64,000 nucleotides of DNA. It comes from Chelydra serpentina (Eukaryota > Chordata > Testudines > Chelydridae). The stretch lies in contig JBAIAC010000018.1 in the NCBI GenBank assembly GCA_037349315.1, positions 5,332,001 through 5,396,000 on the forward strand, in the 5' to 3' direction. Below, one piece after another: positions 47,401 through 58,668 of the stretch. The position numbers and the translations under genes are program-made. The notes under the pieces are model-generated. The model was not told the origin of the DNA. It did not search any database and worked only from the letters and a program-made list of their open reading frames with translations. Each line of letters opens with the position of its first letter. Positions within the stretch are counted from its first letter, which is position 1.

Positions 47401-48194
47401 AAAGGGCATCCTTTGTAGGGGGGATGGACTTGGAAATATAATTTTAGCCCCTCTGATACCCATTGTAGGACTGGTAAGCCTTTCCCAGATTTGAGCACAA
47501 AGCTGAAGCCTCCCTACAGGTGCTAGTGACTGGACTGGCAACGGGAAAGAGAGAACCTCTCCTAGCAACTGCAGAGGGACTGCCCCAGTGGGGTTGTGAA
47601 GGTTTGATTCTCACGAGACTTTTTAAAGTACTGCATGTATTATAGATAATCTGATTCTGTTAGATATTTTAAAAATTATTTCTTTGAAGTGTGATATGCA
47701 TCTGAGCATTAAAGTATCATTATAATGTAAAATGTCTGACTTTGGAAAGTATTGGTATGTCTGTGTAATTATATTGTGTCCTTAATTGATCAAAGGACTA
47801 TATATGCTCATTTTTAATCAAGCAATTGATTAAATCTAGTAAAACCAAAAATGTCCCACTCATCATACAAAAATAGGCAAACTCCTAGGGGAAACAGCAG
47901 ACTGTCACAAAGCGAGGGTGAAGGAGGAGAGAATGGTAAGTGTTCAAGAATTTTAGCAACTTTTGTCCATATAACCATTGTGTGAGTAAAGCGATTGGCT
48001 ATTTTCATGAAGATAAAATTAGACTGTGAAAGAAAAGAGATTTATCCAGGTAGAATAAACTAGGATTTGTGATTATTCCACAGAGATCAAAATATTTTTT
48101 CTAATTGCCAGCCCTAGGAAATCAACTTGGGAGCTGAAAGTGAAGCTGGGTTCTTTGCTTCTCACGCTTCAGCAGCAGTTATAAAGATTCTGCA
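44471..48194. other. No gene recognised (3.7 kb)
   Basis: Contains foldback debris at 44830-44885 (cattgactctaacaggcttc) and a short GT run at 45188-45200. The 143-codon minus-strand frame at 44974-45405 and 130-codon frame at 45999-46391 have no recognised motif. The longest frames here do not exceed chance expectation by an obvious margin. Confidence 0.4.
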
Positions 48195-48304
48195 GGCCAA
48201 ATTCTGTCCTCAGGTTTAGCCTATGCAATTCCATTGTCTTCAGTTTATACTCTATTCTGGTTCAGTGGAATTGCACGTGTGTAACCGAGGGAAGAATTGA
48301 GCCC
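48195..48304. repeat. Old foldback element
   Basis: The left arm gccaaattctgtcctcagg and the reverse complement of the right arm (gggctcaattcttccctcgg) are similar, so the ~110-bp segment folds back on itself. It is a worn short palindromic repeat. Confidence 0.5.
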
Positions 48305-50940
48305 TAAAATTTGAATGTAGTTAACCATTCTGTTGATGACATGTGAGAAGAAATAGAATTCAGCTCCTTTTCCCATTACTGCTCATTCTGCAGGGCTAGC
48401 ATGAACAAAATACCTATTTGTTATGAGGGACTATGATTCTGAATAAAGGGAGTGGTTCTATTGAATAAGAAGATGTCTGTTTTCATAGTAGAACTGGCTT
48501 TAAGGATATAGCTCCACTACACACTCATGTAGAGTACATACACTGTGCGTCCCACCCCCAGCAAGGTGCTAAATAGCAGTGTAGGTGGTAAGGCATTGCT
48601 TAAGTCAGTAGAGCACGGGTTTGTACCCTACACGGCACTGTGCATACAACCAGTCCCTCCTCCATTTACACTGCTATTTTTAGCAGTGTAGTGTCATGCT
48701 GCCAGAGCCTTTCCAATGAAAATGAAAGACTCTGGCATTGGGGAAAGACTCTGGCAGTGGGGAGGCAGTGGCTGCAGCAACATAGGTGGAGGAGGAGGAG
48801 AGGAACAGGGGGCCAAACTGCTGCAGTCTCAACTGTAGGTTGTATAGCCTAGTTCTCTCCCTGCTGGTGCCTGAGGAGTCAATAGTGGGAAGAAGCCTGG
48901 ATCCCAGTTCCTTCCAACGACCCTTCAACAGAACCCATGTAAAATTCACTCCACACAGCATCCTCACTTGCTTATGCACTCTTACCGACTAGGGGAGACT
49001 GCCTACCTGGACATCCACCCACAGCCAGAGGCCACATGATGACCTGATTACTACTCATTTGCCAGTACAGGCTACAGGACAACCACTTGCTGCTGCTGCT
49101 GCTGCAGGAAAGGAAATCCACTAAAGGCGCTTCCATGAGATGTTAAAGATGGGGAAAGAATACGTCAAGGTTACTAGGCTGTGGATGGGGGTGGAAGGAT
49201 TAATGGATTCAGAGGGGGCACTGAAACAATGGAAAGATTGTTTTAGGGGAAGAGTATAGAATTGTTGGCTGGGGGTGTGGGAATAGAGTATGGAATTGCT
49301 TCATTTGCGGGGGGCGGGGAGAAGGGGACAGAGCGAGAGTTTGACTGAGGCAAAATAATTTTGAGAGAGACCTTTGTTAAAAGGTTGGCAGCACATCATT
49401 ACATCTTACTCTCTTTATATATAAGCATTCAAAAAGATCTATCAGTTTTGATACATTTCGTTATTAATGGATCATACATTAGCATTAAAATCTGGGAGGA
49501 AAAGAAACCCATTCCTCCCAAAACAAAATGTTCCCAGCTAATGAAAAGTGTGACAGAGTCGTTACCGCAGTAGGGGTTCCAATTATATTTGCTGATAAAG
49601 ATGGATTTGTATTGGACCACAACCAACTGCCATCTCTGAAGAGCAATCCACAAGCAATACCACTCATGGGGGTGGGGGCTATTTTAGAGCCACTGACCAA
49701 GGTGGAAATGTTTGGTTTATTGTTTTTTTTGTGAATGATCCCAGACATTTTGGTGCCTGTGTAAGTACAGGGCTAGCCAAAGGCAGCCAATGCAAGTCAT
49801 AAAATACTGTAACTAGAGGACTTTCATTTCAGCTGTGACTCTCTCCTGATTTAAAGGTGGCTGATTCTGAAGCACTGTACTTAAGGGTGTTTATGATTCA
49901 GGAGATATTTTCAGCCCATACAGTAGCTGCTGCTTTTATCTCTTCAGCTTTGATCTTCTCTATATCCTCAAATATAATTAAACCTGTCACATCTTCGGCA
50001 GTCAATTTTTTTCCCTCCTCTCAGTCTCTGAAACAAAATATTCATGCACGAATTGGGAACATTAAACAAAAGAATTTCCAAGGTGCATTAAAATCAATTT
50101 TGGGCCACTTCAGCTCCATCACAGAAAAGGTCCCACTGCAAACATTCTATCCTACCCACTTCTTAAGCTTTAACTTGTTGATTTAGTCTTTTTAGTATAA
50201 TATATGTCATGTAAATGTCTCTCTATTTCTGCCATTGAAGAAGTTAGAAGTGATTGTGAATGTTAACTTATTTCCCCAACGTCCACAGAGATAAAGGACT
50301 TTGACACTCTTGGTGTCCAACCACGCATATGTCTTGCTGTCAAATTACACAAACTCCATGTTGTATCCACCTTGGATTAAAGCTGTGTGAAAATTTCACA
50401 TACGGAATCTTTCCAGGTTTTGGGATTCATTACTAACCCAGATTTTGCTGTGCATTTTCACAAAGTTTTGACAAGTTCTGAGGTGACCCGGGCTCAGTTT
50501 TGAGTGAAGGTAAGCCTATTTATAGTTTGGGGTGGAATATTTATCCAAGTTCAATAAGGAGGTACTCCTACTCTAGTGCTTATGGTCATGAACCAGAACC
50601 CAAATCTGGGTGTTATGACATGGACACATCTCTACTATTGCATGCAAGTAGTTGTGTACGTGTGCTCAGAACAACTTTTTTAAAGCAAAAAAAGTTATTT
50701 TGAAAGAATGCATACAAGACCTGAAGTTAAGTCCAGCCTCAGGACTTTTGCATCTCACACAAGGAGGTGGTCTCAACTTCGTATTTTCTATCAAAATGTT
50801 TGAGGGATGAGTCAAGTAACTGGAAAGTTAAAATCACTGGATACACCCTACTTTGGAATGAGAGAGTGGGTAGAGTGGAGGCAGGATGGAACACTATATA
50901 AAGTATACAATTACCTACTTTAGAATAACTGGCCATTCAG
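48305..50940. other. No gene recognised
   Basis: Includes a self-complementary patch at 48560-48700 (agcagtgtagg / ctacactgct-type words) and a (CTG)5 run at 49090-49106. No exon or named transposon. Confidence 0.4.
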
Positions 50941-52204
50941 AATGACAACACTTGGAATACTTATGGATCAGTATACTAGCTGATAAATCACACAATGGGG
51001 TACTGTTAGGACTCTGCTAAATACCACTAATTCAGATAAGGGAATAGGATGAGAACCTCTCTAAACATCTATCTATAAAGTGTAGAAAGAAAAATTGTGT
51101 TATCAAGGGAGATTTCAATCTGAGGGACATATGAAAGTCTCATGATTCTGCTGTTAAAATATTCTTGGAGTTTCTAAATATTACAGATGCAATACATTTT
51201 CTGTTTGAAAGTTATCAACCAACTTAGGCTGATTCTATATTAGAATCTGATGGATAAAGATGAATCAGTCACGAAACAAAAACTGATGATTGCCTAGGTG
51301 TTAGTGATCATGATCTAATTTAATTTGCTATATGCAAACAGAACATAGTTCTGCCCAGTAATATATAAATACATGGTGCTTTAAAAAGGCCAGTTTACCA
51401 CAATTGAAAACAATTATGAGTGGAAGGAAATATGTAAACATAAAATTCTGAATGATAATGGAAAATTAGATGCTCCAAAACAATAATTCTGCAATCATAA
51501 AAGACAGACTGTGCTGGTGGAGGGTTTTTTGTTTTGTTTTTTTGACTGGTTAAGAGTGGAGGTGAAAGCAGCAATAAAAAGTCAATATATAACAAATAGA
51601 AAAAATGAGGAAACTGATAGCAATGAGTGGAAATGAGTAGTTAGGAATGCAGACAATTGATAATGGAAGCTAAAGGTATCCATGAAAAACCTATGGCCAA
51701 TAGAGTTAAGGAAATAAGAAGGATTTTTTGTAATATATAAGAAAATCAAAATTCTAATAATGGTATAGTCTGATACTAGACATGGATGATATAGTTATCA
51801 ATGATATAGAAAAGGTAGTATTTCTGTTCTGTATTCAGAAAGAAGATGATGTATTCATATCTTACAGTGATAATTAAATCCTTTCTATTCCATCAGTAAT
51901 CAGTAGTGAGGATATTAAACAGCAACTATTAAAGTTAAGCTGTTTTAAATCTGCAGAATCAAATAGCTTGCACCCTAGAGTATTAAAAGAATTGGAGAAA
52001 GGTAACTGTGTTGACATAATGTACTTAGACTTCTGTAAGGCATTTAACTTAGTCCTGCATGACATTCTGAGTAAAAAAAAAAAAAGCACAATATAAAAAT
52101 CAATGTAACCCATATTAAATGGATTTAAAAACTGGTTAACTCTTACATTGCAAAAAGTGATTTGTAAATGGAGAATTACCATCCAATGGGGGTATTTAGT
52201 GGGG

Positions 52205-52405
52205 TATGTCATGGGGTAGAGACATCCTGTCATGGGGTGTCAGGTTGCATGCGGTCGATGAGGGGTTATGCCTCAGCTGGCTAAAGCCTATATTGATGGC
52301 CCCACCTATAAAGCGGGGTAGTACGGCCTAGCAGCCAGAGTCCTTGGGGCTGCCCTCGCTCTCAGGGCAGCGTGGCTCAGTGGCCAGAGTCCCTATAGCT
52401 GCCCT
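52205..52405. other. Unassigned insertion inside the CR1 copy
   Basis: Between the last reverse-transcriptase-like sequence and the CR1 3' UTR lies a GC-richer block. It has an internal near-duplicate: agcagccagagtccttgggg ctgccctcgc and cagtggccagagtccctatagctgccctcc. It may be a fragment of an LTR element. No ends or TSD identified. Confidence 0.4.
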
Positions 52406-52459
52406 CCTTGAAATTGTTAAATCAAGAGTGGATATCATTCTAAAAGATATGCTCTAGCT

Positions 52460-52990
52460 CAAGGATGGGCAAACTATGGCCTGTGGACCCAACCTGCCCG
52501 GCCCCTGAGCTCCTGGCTGGGGAGGCTAGCCCCTCCCCCGGAGCCACGCTGCCGCACGGGCAGCACTCTGGGGGGCCGGGAGGTTGGATAAGGGGCATAA
52601 GGTCCCAGAGGGCAGTCAGGGGACAGGGAACCGGGGGGGGGGGGAGGTTGGATAAACATGGGAGTCCCGGGGGGCCTGTCAGGGGCAGGGGTGTGGATAG
52701 GGGTTGGGGCAGTTAGGGGACAGGGAGCAGAGGGATTAGATAGAGGGTGGGGTCCTGGGGGGTGATTAGGGTCAGGGGGGGTCTCAGGAGGGGGTGGTCA
52801 GGGGACAAGGAGCAGGGGGGGTTGGATGGGTCAGGGGTTCTGAGGGGGGCAGTCGGGGTGGGAAGTGGGAGGGGGCAGATAGGGGGCGGGGGCCAGACTG
52901 TTTGGGGAGGTACAGCCTTCCCTACCCGGCCCTCCATACAGTTTTGCAACCCCGATGTGGCCCTAGGGCCAAAAAGTTTGCCCACCCCTG
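52460..52990. mobile_element. 531-bp hAT-type element with perfect 8-bp TSD, nested in CR1
   Basis: Terminal inverted repeats: caaggatgggcaaactatgg at the left, and at the right the reverse complement of aaagtttgcccacccctg. Both are flanked by the identical octamer ctctagct (52452-52459 and 52991-52998). Removing the element and one octamer restores a continuous CR1 3' UTR (gatatgctctagctcatatagaag). The interior (52570-52900) is a G-rich irregular minisatellite (tcaggggacagggagcag units). No transposase is encoded; it would have moved in trans. Confidence 0.95.
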
Positions 52991-53110
52991 CTCTAGCTCA
53001 TATAGAAGTTATGGGCTTGATACAGAAATTACTGGGTGAGGTTCTTTGGCCTGTGTTATGCAGGAGGACAGACTAGATGATCACAACAGACCACAACAGG
53101 CCTTAAATCT

Positions 53111-56100
53111 GATGCCCAGTCCCAGTCTCAATCCTCCATCTTGAGCTACTGCCACCCTTCTCACCTCAAATGTCTCGTTACACAGCAGAAGAACATTCTT
53201 CAAGTACTTGCCATCCCTTTGTCAAGAGCAGGGTTTGTGTTGTGATACAGCTACTGATTCAAAAAAAGAAAAATACTATAGTCTTAGGATGAAGGGGTAG
53301 GTGAAAATTTAAGGAAAAAGGAGAGTGCACTTTCTTTTAAGACTGCTGCCAGGAAAGCTCACGCTCTCAGCTTTGATTTGCCTCTGAAACTAGGGCTCAG
53401 AATATTAGCACGTTCTCAAGGTATTTTTATTGTTTGAAGTGTGATGACACGCAATCCAGTGCTGTCAAGCACATGTTGTGTAAGGCTTTGTTTTGGTAAT
53501 GCCAGACATGGTATGATGCAACAAGATGTGCAGGGGACATATCTTGATTGGCAGCATAACATGACATACCAGAACTTCAAAGCAAGTGATTGTTTCAGGT
53601 GTAATTTCGAAACACCTTTCCCCAGTTCCACTCTTTGAAAAACTGCCAGGCTCAAGGCTTCTATTTGCAGCTGATAAGCAGATTCAGTTTGCTTGGAGAA
53701 GCAGATTTTTTTTTTCTGCACTGACAAGATGATGGTCTTTTTATACACAGTCTGTGAAGCATCAGGGACTGTTGCATGGGACCTCATTAAATGAACTGAT
53801 ATGCAGAGATGGTGCATAAGCTGTTGTTTGTAGCACCCTGTTATTTTAGTTATATACAGCAGGGGGCTAATATTATGCAGAACTGACCATATATTTCATA
53901 GCTATAGTATTGGGATGTATGAATTCTGGAGCAGTGAGTGAAGATTGGAGAATAATGAAGCAGTGATAAAGAAAGGGGGGGGGCTGTTTGTGAATGCTGT
54001 CTCGTGGAGGCCTCCCTCCTCCAGGGAATTGGGGCACTCTTTTTGTTGTTGTTGTTGTTGCATACCTCCTATTATTTGTCTCTTATCTATCTTGACCAGG
54101 TCCAGTCTGTTCCATTGCTCCTCGCCTGGTAGAATTTCCATGACTCTAATCACTGCCTCACCCTATCCCAGAAAACTGACTTAGTTCTCCACCCTATAGC
54201 AATTTCATCCCATGCTCCCTGCCCTCCAACTTATCTCTGAACCTTCTTTCTGGAGTGGGGTGGAGGCTGAGGGAGAAGATGTCTTCCTTTCCTTCCTCCT
54301 CCTGCCTGGCTAACCTTTGGACATTGCAAAGCACTGATCCTGCTCCCCTTCCAGGCTCTAGTCCAAATATCACAGCTGGATGGGAAGTAGGCAGGGGGCA
54401 AATAAGGAAACTCATTTCCTTTCCCCTCACACCAATACAGCAGGACACAGCAGGGATGCTGCTGAGCTGTAGCAGCAGGGTAGAGAGAGCAGCTGCCACT
54501 TGGTACTCCTCACTCGCATCAAGGAGGCTTCAGAGCATGCCGGGGTCAGAGAGGAGCTGGTGAGACAGGATTGGAAAAGTAGTGCTCCCTGCTACCTTTC
54601 CATAGTGATAGGCCTAAGCTTGGGTTTGGTTTGTTTGTAGTACTTGGCAAAAGTTAATGTCATTTCTTAAATTGTCCAAGTCACCTAGTCCTAATTACTA
54701 TACAAGAAAAAATAAAAGGATGGTGTCACACTGGATGTGAATGGAACAATCTGATTGCCAACCGCTGTCATTATGGGGCAGGTTTATTTCCATTTACAAG
54801 GACAGGCAAAATGAAAATCAACAATGGGTTAATCTATTGATCAAATAAGATTTAAGTACTCATATATGCAGTCCGTCTTAGTCCCATCGGCAAGCACTTA
54901 CTCTTGCAAGTGGGTCCATTAAAGTCAGCAGGACTATTTCCATGAGCAAATGCTCATTACTGTGAGTAAGAGATGTACTAACTAGCACTAAAGCTGTATG
55001 AAGAGGACACAATAACATTTTAAGAACCTGCTTCTGATCTCACAAACTGGTGTTAACCAGGAACAACATCACTGCAGTCCATGGTAGTTTTATAGAATTG
55101 GATCAAATTCTATGTAGCTCAGACTGTTTCCAAGTTGACTGGCCTACTAATCTACCAGGATAGGCTAAGTGAACAGAGACTAGATATGAGCAATCAGTTT
55201 TAAAATATGAGACTTGCTTGTGCAGTAAGGGAAGAAGGAAGTAGTCATTTACATGCTTAACAGTGTAATTTAAATAGAGTAATCAGGACTGTTGAATATC
55301 TAAAAATAAAGCATTGCCTAATACCAGCCCAGCATGGGAGACACTTAAAAGGGCTACATACTCCTTGGGGTTGAGAGAAATTCTGTAGTGAGATACACTG
55401 AAATAACTTTTCAAATAAAAACCAGCTAGGCCACATTTCCATAAATTTATAACCAGAATTGCTCCTGAAGCTATATTATATATCACATGGAATAAAAATG
55501 AAAAAAAACCAACTGAAAGCAGACAGCTGTCCAAACATTATAGCTTTGACTAGCTCCCCTGGAGAGAATTTCAATGGAAGGTTTACTAGAAGATACTTTT
55601 GTACAAAAGCTTTTCAGTATAAATAGACTCACATCTTTCTAGTAATGAGGGGATATTAGCATTACACACATTTTAGGCCTCATTCCAGCTGCCTCCGTGC
55701 AGCTATGGAAGATGGAGGAAGAGCGTGAGGAATTTTCCTTCCCCATTTGTGCCCAACACAAGGGCCATCTACAACCAGGACAGGGAGTAGATTAACTGAT
55801 CCAGGCCACTGCAGATTCCAAAGGGGATCGAATAAAGGCAGGGCCATGGCCCCCTGTTTCACACCGGCCTACAGAACAGCGCCAATGTGAAGGACAGTGG
55901 AGCTGCCACTCAACCACAGGCTGTTCTAGGGCTACTGGAGAAATTCTACGTGTCATCCAGAATTCCTCTGAAAGGCTGCGGGTGCAGCACAGCCCCTTCC
56001 AACCCCTACAAGGGTTGTGGCTGTCCAATAAGGAATGGGGCTGCAGGTACCTTGGAATACTGGGGGGGGAACTATCCAGTGAGGGTTGCTCAAAAACTGG

Positions 56101-58011
56101 CTCCTGTTGCTTTGAAACTCGCTGTTCTGGAGAGGTATTCAGATAATTTGTCGTCTTAATTCCTTTAGAATTCTTGTAGTGACAATAAATATACTTTACG
56201 CTTTCACAGCACCCTGGGTTTTCCAGATTCTTATAGATCGGTGTGGAGAACAAGGTTCCAGAAATCCAGGAGTGGGATAAAATCACTGCAAATTAAAGAT
56301 GGACATTCTGTCTGTCTAGCTACATCTAGAGATGCATGCAGCACTATATAAAATATAGGAGAGACAAATTATGAATGCTGACTAATGTTTTAAGGTGTTT
56401 GCCTTACAACTGTATTGATGCACAGGTAGGCATAGTATTTGCAAGTTGTCAATACAGAGCAGTGTCTCAAAGGGGCTGGTCTTAAGCACAGCAGGAAAAG
56501 GTTGCATGTTTGGAGAACATCAGCACTCAGAAGAAGCCATTTCTGTGTGGTATTCTTTACAAATTTATATCGAGGATTAATATTGATTTATACCTACATT
56601 TCTTTTTCTTTCATTTTTTGTTTGAATAAACAGGATTTACTGAGATGAAAGCGCTTAGCAATGGAGGTTTTTTTATGTACGTGAAGTTTTCTAATCTTCC
56701 CACCCATAGCCAGAGTCAAGACTTGCATTAATAATTACAATCCTTATACAATCAGACTTGAAAGGACATAGTAAGTAGAAAGAGCTGCTATCAAAAGCTG
56801 AATTTTGCTTAGGAAGTTTTCCCCCATTTTTTCCCCTAAATGTTTCAGAATTCAATGTTTTGAAACTTGAAATTTTTTGAAGTTGTAGCTGGTCAAAAAT
56901 TGGACTGAAAACATAGTGCACTTATTTAAAATGTCAAATATTGACATTTGAAAGTCACAATTTTTGTCCAGTTCTAAACATAATTGTTTAAAGAAATGTA
57001 TTGTCATTGTGGGCACTGAAGATGAAATGAGTATGCAGTGGCATGGTGAACTGGAACTGGGCAAGTGCTCAGTGTGTAGGGTAGAATGGCTGTGACAGAA
57101 GGGGGTTGACAGGGCATCCAGGCTAGCACAATTTGAGGCACCCAGAATAGATAAAAGATGAGGCCAGAGATATAACTGGATGTACTGTATTTCAACCCAG
57201 TTCTTCTTCATATGTACACATCTCCCATGATTGGACCAAAGCATGCAAGAAAACATTCTTATTTTTTCCAAGGAATTTCTAAACTAAAACCAGTATTGTT
57301 CCCACTGTCCTGTGAAGTGCTGAGCACCTGAAGGGCTGAGCACCTCCTGTGAAATACGGAGTTCCCCCAACTTCATAGGAGCTAAGGAAGTTTAGTGCCT
57401 TTCAAGGTCTGGTCCATGTACAGTAGTAGGAACTGATTATACCATACACAGATGTGCAGCAAAAATCCAAGGGGAGATTAGGACCTTTGTCCTCTACTCT
57501 GAATCTAGAACTCTACTAGATGAGGTATAAAAGCAGCCGTTCCAGATCCTTAAAATTATAGTCGCTCTTTCTCAAGTCTTATTGGTCAACAAAACCCTAC
57601 TAGTTAGTAAGTCTGATGCGTAATTTTTTGATGAGTGTGATAAAATGGTTCTGCTTTGACTGACAAATGAGAATACCCTTTATAGGGAGGATGACAAATT
57701 GGGTTCTGTAAAAGAGACCATTGCAGCTCTGAGGGGGCATGGGAGAAGACAGCATGAGACACAATAGACATCTTTCCATTGGGACTCCTCCTTTACAATC
57801 CCAGAGAATGACTGATCTGTGCTGAAAGACTCTACAATCATTATGAAGTAAAAAGCAGTAACGTTTACTGTCTTATTGAGCAGATTAACTTGCAGATGCA
57901 TTGGAAACAAGGTCTATTATTTGAATCTGGTCTTTTTAATATGTGAACACTGACGGATCACGCTTTCACTGCAGTGGATGCATTTCCATGCAGAATGTAA
58001 TGATTGCTACC
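53111..58011. other. No gene recognised (4.9 kb)
   Basis: Contains a (GTT)n run at 54042-54060, a T/A-rich repeat-like patch at 56790-56980, and foldback debris at 57310-57420 (gtgctgagcacctgaagg). Segment 55670-56060 is GC-richer and contains gaaaggctgcgggtgc, but I cannot assign it. The 164-codon minus frame at 55792-56286 has no recognised domain. Confidence 0.4.
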
Positions 58012-58062
58012 CTGTGTGTGTGTGTGTGTGTACATGCATACATACATACACACACACACACG
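58012..58062. repeat. Microsatellite (TG)n-(CATA)n-(CA)n
   Basis: Runs of TG, then tacatgcatacatacataca, then CA. It is partly self-complementary and can fold into a hairpin. Confidence 0.95.
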
Positions 58063-58546
58063 TTCATGAACAAAGTCCATTGTTTAAGTTTAAAAATCAT
58101 TTAATTTTGTTTGTTGAAACTTCCTCTTTCCCTTGGGTGAGTTGAGGCTCAGTTTTCTGAAAAATCAGGGAGACCAACTCCTACCACCTCTTCCCTCTGA
58201 TCCCCCTGCTCTGTTCTTAAACAGTGTCATTGGTTTTCTTACCACATGGATTTTTCTGCAGACAGCTAGTGTCACACTCCCATTGAAGATTAGGGTTTTA
58301 ACTTTATTCCCATCAGCAGATTGTTACTACATGCCTAGTCAAAATATATCACAGACTCTAAAGACAGTGTCTTCAGGAATAAGATGGAATAGTTTGGTTT
58401 TTTAATGTATTCTTAATTTCCTCTACTCTGCATTATAAATCAAAGATATAATCTTTAGGCACAGCTGAGATCCTCTCAGTGCAGAACCAGAGGGGGGAAG
58501 TGGCTGAATGTTACTCTTAAACTCCTCCCAAACCTGGGGTTATCTT
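58063..58546. other. No gene recognised
   Basis: No assigned feature. Confidence 0.5.
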
Positions 58547-58668
58547 AGGGTGACCAGATGTCCCAATTTTATAGGGACAGTCCTGATTTTTGGGTCTTTT
58601 TCTTATATAGGCTCCTATTACCCCCCACCCCCGTCCCGATTTTTCACATTTGCTGTCTGGTCACCCTA
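58547..58668. mobile_element. GGGTGACCAGA MITE, copy 3
   Basis: The best-preserved copy: agggtgaccagatgtcccaa at the left, gctgtctggtcaccct at the right. Interior cctgatttttgggtcttttt and ataggctcctattaccccc match copy 2 closely. Flanks ggttatctt and aggtttgct resemble each other weakly. Confidence 0.9.

Larger units (their letters stand above)
50941..53110 (+). pseudogene. CR1 LINE remnant (ORF2 pieces + 3' UTR), with nested insertions
   Basis: Ordered CR1 blocks on +. Endonuclease end: ggagatttcaatctgaggga (GDFNLR) and gttagtgatcatgatctaat (VSDHDLI). Reverse transcriptase start at 52014-52070: VDIMYLDFCKAFNLVLHDI, then WFKNWLT-like and NGEY. The frame is broken by many stops and indels. 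After 52200 most of the RT is missing; ~190 bp of unrelated sequence precedes the CR1 3' UTR (cttgaaattgttaaatcaag ... gttatgggcttgatacag ... cagactagatgatcacaac). A hAT element interrupts this UTR. The copy is inactive. Confidence 0.85.

Noticed and set aside
49520..49740. Short frame continuing from 49528 as an exon
   Set aside because: Two overlapping antisense frames of similar length exist and no family was recognised.
55792..56286. 164-codon minus-strand frame
   Set aside because: No domain, signal or splice context; overlapped by another frame on the opposite strand; consistent with chance in GC-richer sequence.
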